From Brachynemurus nebulosus (lineage: Eukaryota; Arthropoda; Insecta; Neuroptera; Myrmeleontidae), in contig JAPWDM010000005.1 in assembly GCA_035578155.1 (NCBI GenBank), positions 40,572,108 to 40,636,107 of the forward strand: a stretch of DNA of 64,000 bases, read 5' to 3'. Below the pieces are notes generated by a model. The model saw only the letters and a program-made list of their open reading frames with translations. It searched no databases and was not told the DNA's origin. The translations under genes and the position numbers were made by a program. This document shows positions 21,984 to 31,988 of the stretch, in pieces. Each line of letters opens with the position of its first letter. Within the stretch, counting starts at the first letter, position 1.

Positions 21984-24513
21984 AGGTAAGTGTATACAAT
22001 AAGGCCATCCTTAATTAAAACAAAGAAAAAAACAAAAATAAATGCTTTTAAAGGATTTATTGTTTTATAATCTTATAAAAGAACTATTTTGGTATCCTTA
22101 TATTACAAATAGAAATTAAACTTAAATAGAAAACTTAAGATATTATAATTTTTCAAAGTTTTATCTTGTTGGCCTTAATAAATCCCTGTGTTACAATAAG
22201 GCCACAACAAAAACACATTACATATAATTGCACTATTCGCACCTAGGGCATAAAAATTTACACTTATCATTCTTAGTAAGCCCAACACATTCTTCATGCA
22301 CATAAGCCATACATTTTATGCACATGCGCATGTCTAATACCACATCTCTTGAACATATAAAGCAATACCACGAAGAATTTTCTTTGGACTTAGTTTTTTT
22401 AAGTATTTTATTGACTTTGTTAGTGGTATTGTCCTTAAAAAGACTTTTCGTAACTTCTTGAGCTCTGCTGTTAATGGCTTTACGTCTCGGCTTTTTATTA
22501 CCCTGCTTTTTAATGTCTGGTGTGCTCATAATGTTCTGGAAGGAGGTATTAAGGAGATCTGCTAGTGGAATATCGTCCTCATCGATTTGACTGCAAGACG
22601 TTGACGCTGTTGATAAAGTTTCTTTCCCAGCAGCAGGAAAATTTTCGACACTAAGAATATCGTATTCGTCCATTTGATTGTAAGATGTTGATGGTTTTAG
22701 TAAAATATCTGCGCTATCTTTAGGAAGATTGCCAACAATTGTAGGCAGCGGTTTAGCTACAGCCTCAATATCAGTTTCTACATCAAGATTTTCTGTGGTG
22801 TTAGAAAGAATACTCGGAGCAAAAGCAGAATCAGGAATGACAGATGGATCGAATGGGTAGATACCTGTCGCACGAAAGCCAGATATTATATTTGCTGAAG
22901 ACATAGCTTTAGGCCAAATAGTGGATAGAATTTTACCAAATCTTACACGTGTAATAGACCTATCTGTAGTATTACGCCAGCATCTTAAAACCTCTTCATC
23001 CCAGTAACTTTCAAATGCTTTAAAGACAGCCTTGTCCATGGGCTGAAGCTCATGGGTCGTGTTACTGGGAAGACAAAATAGTGTGATGTTATGGCTTTCA
23101 GCTGCCTCCACAATCCTGTAATCAAGATGACTGGCTGCTCCATCAAAAATTAAAAGTGCTGGACCAACACATTTATATTTTGCAAAATGGTTCAGCCACA
23201 TTATAAATGAATCTGTCGTCATGGATCCTTTTTCTGTCATATAAATATCTGCTCCAGGAGGCAGGGCATCTTTCCAATCTACATTAATTCTTTTTCCTTT
23301 AAACAACACATACGGAGGAATTGCTTGACCAATAGCATTAGCGCAACCTACAATTGAAACATTTTCACCATGTTCTTTTGCTAGCATACGAACTCTTTTG
23401 GACCCTTTTGCCGCGACAACCGTTGCTTGGTGATGAAGAGTGAGTCGACATCCTTTTTCATCTACATTGTAGATGGATTCTGGTTTATTTTTAAGATCAA
23501 GACGGTCTATTATTTCTTCTAGTTTTTTAAAATAATCTGCAACAATAAAGCGGTTTAACTTTTGGGTTCTCGCAGGATTTATCATTTGTGCCTTGCGTTT
23601 TGCTAATTCTGGGTGCCTCTTCATAAAAAGTCGGAACCACATGCGCCCAATCATTTTATTATCTGAGTAATTATGTTTTATTTTATTATTTTTACAGTAC
23701 TCGTAGACACAAGATCGAATAACTTTGGGCACCAGAGGTATACCAATGTCTGCAAACCGAATTATTCTGGCTACCAATTCCTTTTCTTCTTCAAGGCTAA
23801 GAAGCGGTTTTTTACCCATTCTTTTAGTTTCACATTTTGAAGCAATATGGTTCCTCAAAGTACGACGTGGAATACAGAATCGTTTTGAAGCTGCATTCAC
23901 AGATAAAATTCCGCGATCAACACTTTTCATTGCTGCCACTAAATCTTCTTCCTTCCATTTGCCACGGATGCCCCTATTACGCTGTTGTTTGCTCATTGTG
24001 ATTATGTATGTACCTAAAACAAGCAAGAAATAACGCCAAATAAGACATACAATCTTATTCTGCATATACTTATAAACATAAAAAATTTCTTGGTTGCAAT
24101 AAGGCCAACCAGATATTTCGCATGGCCTTATTGAAACCACGTACAAACCTAACCTCTTTATTGATATGCTTGTAATGACACATAAATGTAGGTTTACCAC
24201 ATTAAAATTATGTAAACGTATAATGTCTAAAGTCAAAAACACTAATATTAAATTTGAATATAATATATTTCATAAAAAAAGTAAAATTTAAGATTGACAA
24301 CTTACCTTATTTTTTTACGACAACTGACTGCTGCATGACAAAATCGCCATATTGTAATCACTGCTAGCGCCCTCTATGATTAGTTTGATTTGTGAGTAAC
24401 TTTGTTAGGCTGCGTTCAAAATATGATATGAGTTTTGGAAATTATTATTTTTCTTTTTTATTTACAATAGTATGGCCTTATTGTAGCCTTGGCCTTATTG
24501 TATGCACTTACCT
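21984..24513 (-). mobile_element. Intact pogo-like transposon, nested
   Basis: 2530 bp, flanked by TA (21982-21983, 24514-24515). Terminal inverted repeats AGGTAAGTGTATACAATA / AGGTAAGTGCATACAATA continue into AAGGCC, differing at one position in about 24. The word CAATAAGGCCA recurs at both ends: twice at the right terminus, and near 22000, 22192, 24096 and 24123. The single large ORF is an undamaged transposase. Near-identical ends, an open frame and insertion into an already deleted Tigger copy all indicate recent activity. Confidence 0.92.
22233..23996 (-). CDS. pogo/jerky-like DDE transposase with PHD-like finger
   Basis: 587 codons from ATG at 23996. A more distal ATG (24242) is possible, but the extra 82 residues look non-conserved, whereas MSKQQRNRGIRGKW begins a typical psq HTH. 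Domains in order: psq-type HTH about 10-60 (SVNAASKRFCIPRRTLRNH), CENP-B-type HTH about 65-135, DDE domain with the three Asp at 179 (YNVDEKG), 285 (IFDGAASH) and 321 (HELQPMDKAVF), so catalytic residues are intact. A Ser/Asp/Glu-rich linker spans 390-500, and a basic stretch 500-545. A C-terminal finger has Cys545, 548, 559, 562, His567, Cys570, 583, 586, the C4HC3 spacing of a PHD finger. The protein would cut and paste the surrounding element in the nucleus. The finger may bind histone tails, DNA or a partner; this is inferred. The minus-strand 5' leader has TTTTAG/GTACAT, a possible splice acceptor. The opposite-strand ORF 23725-24033 is a shadow. Confidence 0.9.
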   Translation of the reverse strand: MSKQQRNRGIRGKWKEEDLVAAMKSVDRGILSVNAASKRFCIPRRTLRNHIASKCETKRMGKKPLLSLEEEKELVARIIRFADIGIPLVPKVIRSCVYEYCKNNKIKHNYSDNKMIGRMWFRLFMKRHPELAKRKAQMINPARTQKLNRFIVADYFKKLEEIIDRLDLKNKPESIYNVDEKGCRLTLHHQATVVAAKGSKRVRMLAKEHGENVSIVGCANAIGQAIPPYVLFKGKRINVDWKDALPPGADIYMTEKGSMTTDSFIMWLNHFAKYKCVGPALLIFDGAASHLDYRIVEAAESHNITLFCLPSNTTHELQPMDKAVFKAFESYWDEEVLRCWRNTTDRSITRVRFGKILSTIWPKAMSSANIISGFRATGIYPFDPSVIPDSAFAPSILSNTTENLDVETDIEAVAKPLPTIVGNLPKDSADILLKPSTSYNQMDEYDILSVENFPAAGKETLSTASTSCSQIDEDDIPLADLLNTSFQNIMSTPDIKKQGNKKPRRKAINSRAQEVTKSLFKDNTTNKVNKILKKTKSKENSSWYCFICSRDVVLDMRMCIKCMAYVHEECVGLTKNDKCKFLCPRCE

Positions 24514-24840
24514 TAAATGAAATTGAAAACAATGAAAGTAGTGAGGAAAACTATATTGAAGTAGTGTCTGATAAAATTTGTCACGATAATAGCTCCAAAG
24601 CTATAGAAAAGGCTATCGAATACTTCGAGCAAAAACCAGGAACAATTTTAACAGGCCTATTATTGTTACGGAAATTACGTGTAATGGTGGCAAAGAACAA
24701 ACCACAAATCAGGTAAAGTGTATTCGATACAGTGGTAGTTACCACTGAGCGTTTTATAAACGATGACGGCTCTTACGAGTTTTTGGTTATCCGAGGTTAA
24801 TCAGGTTCGTATTAGTTCGGATAATCGAAACTCTACTGTA

Positions 24841-27225
24841 TTCTTATTTAGTTATTAGGAAAACCCCATTGGATTCTGATATTATAGAAAGTACAATTTA
24901 TGAACAAAAAAATATACTGTAGTTACTTATAAAATAAGAAAATTGTATACATTTGTACATGAAATTTATTAATAGGATAGAGGAATACAGAATTATACGA
25001 TTTTATAATGTACCTACCTACAGAGTCTTTTAGATTCAGTAGTCCAAACAGAACTGAACAATACAAGATACAAGTGAATAACTTGAAAAATTCATTTAAT
25101 TTTTTTGCTTTGTACATTGTTGACTTTTAGACGCTGACGCATTTTTGACTTCTTGATCTGGAACATTCTGTATATTTATAAAACGAACGAGTACAATTTT
25201 ATTAATAAAATAAAATATGTATTAATACCTGCAAGGTGTAATAATAATGGTACTTAATAATGAACACGATGAAATAAGCGAACACAAGTATCAGCAGAGT
25301 TTTGTTTGTATTAAAATTTGCAAATACGGCACGAACCTAAGTAAAGCAAATATACACTCAACCATTGATTGAAACACTTTTATAATGTTATAAATAAGTA
25401 ACATAACTTATTTGAGTATAAAGATGTAATGTAAAAGAAAAGAGAAAGTATATTTATGTTTGTTTATATCTGTCTCTCTTTCTTTGTTTATTGAAATTTT
25501 AATTTACTGAATTTAATAAGATGTGATTTATTATATAATTTTGTGTTCTTTTATTATAAAATTGAAATACCATGTATTGTTTGAAATTATTGAAAAAAAA
25601 TAATTAAATTTAAATTATTAAAAATTAATTAACCTTGTGACCTATTAGTGTTTGGAAATTGATATTTTTAATTTCTCACAATTTTTTTTTACCGATTCAC
25701 GAAAATTGAATATGTATTTGCAAACCATGTTTTGAATTTACATCGAAATTTGTTATAACAAAGCAAACCAAAACTGAACTTTTATCGGCAGATGATTATT
25801 GAATTTCACTAAATTTGATAAATAATATTATCACATCTCCAAAAATTAGTATAGGTTATCAATTTAAAAGGAATTTTGTAATTTTAGTGAGAAAAATGAA
25901 AAATTCACAGCTAAAGTATCTTAATTCCATAGAACACTAGAAGCAAATTAAAATAAAAAAAGTGTAGCTCGTTTGGAGCCATTCGTTGGTCTGTCACAGC
26001 TCGTCACAGCTGTCAGTCGGGCACTAGTTGTAGTGGTGCAAACATCCATTGTTGGTCATTGTTTATCAACCACTTGCAACAATACATAACATACATACGT
26101 ACGCGTCAAATATGTAGTACGTATACCACTCAACCCCCACCCGCCTTAGATAAAGTGTGACGTACATAGAACACATCATACTAATATATTCGCATATTCG
26201 TGTCCATACATCATGTGTTTTGGTTGTATGTGTGCTGTGTCTACGTCACTCGCTGGCGACAGCGGGCACAGTTTGGTACACATACTAGTTTGACCCCTTG
26301 CTTAATTCGATCCTAATTCAAACCAGCCTGATATGAAAAGTTAAATTTTTTAAAATTTGTGACGTCATCAAGTTTACTAAAATTTTTTTTAGTGCCTTGA
26401 AAGCTGTAAATGGCATATAACTGAATGATGAAACTAGAAGTGAACTAGGGGCGTCCGATACTGTATTGTTAATTTTTAGCAAAATTTCCGGAATTAATTT
26501 AAATTGAAAGTTCTTATAAAGGCGAGTACCACCTGTATCTTTTTCAGATTTTTTGGATCTCAAATTTCGTTTTTGACTTGCCCAATTTTTCAAATTACCG
26601 ATCGAACTTACCGGAAATAGTTTAATTTAGTGTTTTTGATAAATTTTGGAATCTGTAATTTTTTAAAATTTTTTACGTCAATAGTTTATTACGAGTAGGT
26701 AACCAAATGTAAACAACTAATGGCCACTTTGAAACTCAACATTTCGCAATTGAGGCCCCTAAATGAAAATAAGAGGAATGTAAGGAACTAAAATGACAGT
26801 AAAAAGAATCTTAACTTTATTTTAACAGTTCTTTCTAATGGTATACAACACGATGTGGTACGTGAGAACAAATTTGTAACTCCTTTTCCAAATCTAAAAA
26901 CATACCTCAAGATATTAAGAAAGCAATTTTTTGCGTAATATTGTGCGCAAATATAACCTGTAGCATATACATGTAAAATTTCATTTTCATAGGCCGAAGA
27001 TGTGAGAATTATGGGGGTGTGCCAAACGTGCAAACAGACATGCCGAGATTATTTAAGAGTTTCGAAATGTATTCTTTCGGAATCTTAAAAAGAAAGTGAT
27101 CATAGTTCATAGCTCATCATTTATTTACTTACAATTAGTCATGCCAAAGTTGCTATTGTGAGTATCTAAGTTAATTCTTACTGTCTAGGATTCTCAGTTA
27201 TTCGACGTGAGATGGCTCTTTGATT
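24841..27225. other. Unassigned AT-rich stretch
   Basis: No gene or element ends recognised. ORFs at 24923-25117, 26318-26593 and 26788-27033 (all minus) have no recognisable motif and lie in low-complexity DNA. Confidence 0.4.
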
Positions 27226-27233
27226 GTCTAAAC

Positions 27234-27450
27234 CATGGGTGGCCAACCCAAATGATCTTGCGGGCCACTTTGGAAGCGCATCATAACTCCGCGGGTCGCA
27301 TTAAAAATTTTGCGTTCCCATATTTTATGTATTTTTTTAATACATTGGTTTTCATTACCTTGATCATTATAAAATAAATATATTTTGTATAATTGTGATG
27401 AATCTCGTAGGCAAAAAAGTTTTAGGCGGGCCGCAGGTTGGGCACCCCTG
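27234..27450. mobile_element. hAT-type MITE, 217 bp
   Basis: Ends CATGGGTGGCCAACCC and the complement of CAGGGGTGCCCAACC, flanked by 8-bp repeats GTCTAAAC (27226-27233) and GCCTAAAC (27451-27458) with one mismatch. Subterminal GCGGGCCAC and GCGGGCCGC words are typical of the family whose single end is seen at 21432. No ORF. Confidence 0.85.
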
Positions 27451-27458
27451 GCCTAAAC

Positions 27459-28220
27459 AGTCGGGTTTTTTTTTTTTTATTAAATATTTTCAAAAGTGTT
27501 TAGAACAAATTCGGCAATATTTGAAATAAGGAGTTAAGAATCGAGTTGTTAATATTTAAAATAAAGAGAATTCAATTTAAATATTTAAATGATTTTTAAT
27601 TCAATAAATAACTGTGTAAAATCAGTAATAGAAATATAGAAATATAGAAAGGAAGTACTTATTTTAAATAAAAACAAATAGAACGCTATCTAATGTAAGT
27701 AATTAGCTTGTAGGCAAATTTTATGCTTATTTACAATTCGTTCATGTATTTTATTTTATTTGATCAATTCAGAATAAGTACTTCAGCACTTCAGCAATCC
27801 AGTTCAGTAATTATTAATTATATTATACTAGAAGAATAGAGCAAGACACAAAATGAAATTACAATTGCATGTATATATAGTTAAATGTTAATCATTACAT
27901 TGAGTACAAACGATTTAATTGATTTTTCTTAATTGATTAATAAATCAATTGGTAAAATTTGCCTTAAGGATCGGAAGTATTTATATTTTTAATATAAATA
28001 TTACCTGTGGTGGTAAATATTGACTAGTTTTATAAATTGTTGGTTTAGAAGAGAAAAAGTGAAGAGATGTGCTACATTTTTTTCAATCATATTGTTAAGT
28101 TCTTGGATATTGAAGGATATACTTATCGTATATTCTGGCCAACAACGTGCATTTTGAACACAAGAAAATTTATCCAAATATTATGTCGCTTTCTCTTCTA
28201 TATCTACACCTTCATAATTT
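27459..28220. other. Unassigned AT-rich stretch
   Basis: Nothing recognised. The 65-codon ORF 28067-28264 runs into the following element. Confidence 0.4.
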
Positions 28221-28224
28221 TTAA

Positions 28225-28834
28225 CCCTTTGCACTCGATGGGCGCCGCCACGGCGACACAATAAATATTTATTCCACTCGTTAGGCGCCGCAGCGGCGCC
28301 ATAAAACAATAGGTACGTATTTTATTATTTACAACACGCTAGGGGAGCTAAGGCCCGATTTACATTAAAGCCCGATTTACATTAACGCTCCGCTCTCAGT
28401 ACTATACCACTCCGCTCCCGGTTCGATAAAATATTCTTACATAATAAATAATGAGTGTATTCCCATCATCGCTCTGATATCGGTCCGATATCAGTCACGG
28501 TTCGCTCTCGCTTCAATACCGCTCCAATACCGATACCACTGAGATAATATTTTATCGGACCCTATATCGATAGTGTGAACACGTTTTGATTCCAATTCGC
28601 TCCGTTTCTCACTCAGCCTTCTTCATTTATTTGAAAATTATTATATTAGGAAAACATGATACAACACAACGACGCGACATCTTGCTACAATACATTGTGA
28701 TACATACTACTAATTAACTAATAGATATATTGTATTATGATATTATGTTCTCCTAATACAATAGTGTTTGCAGCGTTTTAAAACTACTGTCGAGTAGCTG
28801 AGTACCCATACTAAAAAATGGTTCGAGTGCAAAA
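28225..28834. mobile_element. piggyBac-like MITE, second copy
   Basis: TTAA at 28221-28224 followed by CCCTTTGCACTCGATGGGCG. The right end holds CTGTCGAGTAGCTGAGTACC and CCATACTAAAAAATGGTTCG, collinear (inverted) with the copy at 19417-20654. The right TTAA is not preserved: sequence after GAGTGCAAA is ATTGC. Its centre differs: a 17-bp tandem duplication of GCCCGATTTACATTAA (about 28352 and 28370) and a series of CGCTC words (about 28386-28605) suggest a further inserted element whose right end may be near AGTGTGAACACG (28575). Confidence 0.75.
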
Positions 28835-30720
28835 TTGCTTGTAACGGTTTCCTAAGGTGTCAAAACAAACGTCTGTCATAGTCCCAGACTCAGGGACAAT
28901 GGAAATTTGCTAAAAAGATATTTCGACTGTATCATATTTTATGAAACCTAGCATACATCTGTCCTTTCATTAATCCGAACAATATCTAACGAATAATTCA
29001 ATGTCAATTATGCAACCATAATATATTTTTCTACAGCCATCTTTCTAAAATAATTACATTTATTAGATAAATAGATAATTACATCTTTTAAAAATTTATC
29101 GTATCACATTCATCAATTTCCATTTCATTTCTCAAACTAAATGAAAGTTATTATGGTTAAGGTCAAAAATAACCAAGGTCTCTACCGCTTTACATAATTT
29201 CTATTTAAAAAACAAAACACAGGTTGACCGCTGCGCTAGTGTTAGAGTGTTTTGATATCATATTATGTATATCATACCGGAGTCAGACATGGACAGTATT
29301 TTCAATGTAAAACAGAATAATATGTAATTATCATATCAATATTTAATTAGAATTTTTAATTATTGATTTATGTAATGTTTTGTGTGGAAGTATAGTTATA
29401 ATATGAGAAGGTCATAAATTTACATTGGAAATAATATTATATAGATCAAATCAACTAAAAATGGTCTGATGTTATTAACAAATGGAGCAAAATTAAACGT
29501 ACGCAATTATTTTAAGTTACTATAGTTACTCTAATATAAAAAGAACAAAGGAAAATAGACAGAAAACTTGCTACGTCTAATTTTACTCCATTTGTTGCGT
29601 TTGTTTGATAAAGTGAGACCAATCTTAGTTGATTTGTCCTATAGTTATTTATTTTTAGTAGCAAATAAAAATTCAAAACTGAGATTTTAAAAAAATCATA
29701 GATTTATAGAGGATTCTCTATATATTACTCTATAAATTTTCCTAATGTTGGCAATTTCTAAAAAATACCATTGATGAGAAAAAATGAACAAAAAATCAAA
29801 ATTCGCGAACGCGATTTAAAAAAAAAAAATTTTCGCGGAACGCATTTTAGGAACCGCTGACGTAGAGGATGACTATCTAATTACATAAAAAATATCAGTT
29901 GGTGTTAAAAAACGATTTTAAGGGTTAAACACGCCCTCAAAATTGGATTAAAAGATTTTTTTAAATTTAAAAATGGATAAAATTTTATCTATATATTACT
30001 ACACTGAATTCTAGTAATAAGTACAATATTCTTTTTTTTGCATATTCATGTTTTTTAAGGGGTGAAATCCCTTAAAGTGTGAACTTAAAAATTTAAAAGA
30101 AATTGAATTTTGGTTTTTATGTGTATTTTATCCAAAAAGATCAAAGACGCTAATAACCTAGAATTATTGACTTATCAAACTATTATCGTTTTGTTTAAAA
30201 TTTTATATTTTTTCTAAATATTCTAATCAGTTAGAGGAATAACCAAGAATATGAACCGATCAAACAGTATATTTTCATGAGAACAATTTTTTAAAAATTT
30301 TTTAATGTTATTTACTTCCTAAGCGAGACCAGTGTCTTTCCAAGGTAATAATTCGAGAATGGTCGAAAATTTAAGTCTCATATTTTACTTAAAAAAAAAA
30401 ATTGCGGAAGTGCTGTACTCCTTGGATTTCATTTATTCTAAACATTCTCGTGATAATTCTTGTTAGATATTCTTCAGTGATATTACGTTGGGTTGAAAAA
30501 AAATGTTTAATGGCGAAACCAGACTGACTCTGAAGCAATTGTAAATTCCACAAAAAATTTTCAATTAAAAAAAAAAGACTATTTTGATTTATTATAATTA
30601 ACGGTTTGGTGGTCTGATAGAATTATATCCGTTATTTTTACATTACAGATGAATATATCTGATTTTAAAAGTTCTAAATCGTTTTAAAACAAACACATAA
30701 ATTTTATTTAGTGCCAACAT
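28835..30720. other. Unassigned AT-rich stretch
   Basis: No gene or element recognised. Homopolymer runs are frequent. Confidence 0.4.
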
Positions 30721-30723
30721 ATA

Positions 30724-31082
30724 CGGGTAGTTCTTCAAACGAGGGACGAAAATGGACTTAATTCCGGCCACACATTTTTCTCATGCATAAGCTTTGGAAA
30801 ATAGTTTTATTTCAAGTTGATGACATTTTTTATACTATTTGAAAGTGGCCAGTCAAAAAATTAAAAATTATAAATTTTATGGTCATTATAAAAAAAATAC
30901 ATCCGGAAAGGTGAAAAAATGAGTAAGAAACTAAAAATAACATAAGAGAATTTCTTATTTTCATTTTTATTATTTAGCACAATTTATTAAACTCTTAAAC
31001 CATTTATTAATTTTTATTATTAAATTTTTAATTATTAAACAATTTATTATTTATTTAATATATATTATATAGTATATTAGTA

Positions 31083-31151
<69 letters not shown>

Positions 31152-31986
31152 TGGTTATATAGTGTATATACCTATGTATTTAAAAAAAATAAAAAAATAA
31201 CTAAATAAATAAAAAAAATTGCGAATTTATTATTTATTAAAAAATATTTGAAGTCATTTACGACAGTTTAATACATATTATATATTATATTAGTAGTATT
31301 TGTATCAGTAGTTATATTAATTATAGTATATATTATACAGAAAAGAAAAATGGGAATTTATTTTTTATTAAAAAATATATGGAGTCATTTACATTATTTA
31401 AGTTTAATCCCGTTTTTGGAGCTGCCAGGAGACTGAGACCAGGAGACTGAAACCAGGTGACTGAGAATTCTTCAATATCCTTTAAAAATCGGCTAAATCA
31501 AGTTTTATATATAAAAAAAAAACAGGTCGGCTATTCTAATACAACATATTTACAACTCATACAACTGAAAAATTTCTTATATCCACAGTATTTTTCACAA
31601 AGAATGATGCAACGTTTGGGAGACAAAATTCAATTGAATATTTCTTAAAGAAAATATAAAAAAATTCAAAAATTATTTATACAATAAAAAGGTACCAATA
31701 TTATAGATTACTACTGCAGTATAAATGTTTTTTTTATACATTCAAAAAAAAAAAAAATTATTTAGTCTGCTGTTTTACTTTGGAGAGGAGACATACCAGG
31801 AGACAGAATTTTACATTTCAAGTGTCAATTTTTATAAAAAAATATATTTCGACGACGAGTTATTTTGAGTGACCAGTTAGATGCAGTAATGGTTTAGTTT
31901 CCATCCAGAAAAAATGTATTTTTCAAAATATTAATATACAAAATGCGTTAGGTCGTCCAAAATTCCCTCGTTTGAAGAACTATCCA
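30724..31986. mobile_element. TA-flanked non-autonomous element
   Basis: Ends CGGGTAGTTCTTCAAACGAG and the complement of a near-identical sequence (TGGATAGTTCTTCAAACGAG), flanked by TA (30722-30723, 31987-31988). Contains a (TA)n tract and a cluster of CAGGAGACTGA-type words (31428-31460, again 31797). Short ORF 31457-31648 has no recognisable motif. Class is inferred from TA and TIR structure. Confidence 0.75.
31080..31150. repeat. (TA)n microsatellite
   Basis: About 35 TA units inside the TA-flanked element. Confidence 0.95.
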
Positions 31987-31988
31987 TA

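Larger units (their letters stand above)
21948..24716 (+). pseudogene. Tigger-like transposase C-terminal remnant, split
   Basis: Before the insertion the frame reads LEVTDDVIVDVL (21948-21983). After it the same frame continues NEIENNESSEENYIEVV..., then AIEYFEQKPGTILTGLLLLR and KLRVMVAKNKPQIR with TAA after 24716. The acidic stretch followed by an amphipathic E-x-A-x-x-Y-x-E-Q and LLLLRKLR is the characteristic C-terminus of Tigger transposases. HTH and DDE portions are absent. The insertion point is exactly within codon order, so removing the nested element and one TA restores the frame. Confidence 0.7.
21850..24838 (+). mobile_element. Tigger-like relic, interrupted by a pogo element
   Basis: Left end CAGTAGAATCGCAGTTAATC at 21850 and right end (complement) CAGTAGAGTTTCGATTATCC at 24838 are flanked by TA (21848-21849, 24839-24840). 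These ends are typical Tigger termini. Apart from the nested 2.53-kb element it holds only about 460 bp, including the C-terminal end of a transposase ORF on both sides of the insertion. It is an internally deleted, non-autonomous copy that served as target for the younger pogo-like element. Confidence 0.85.

Noticed and set aside
23725..24033. 102-codon plus-strand ORF
   Set aside because: Opposite strand of the transposase N-terminus.
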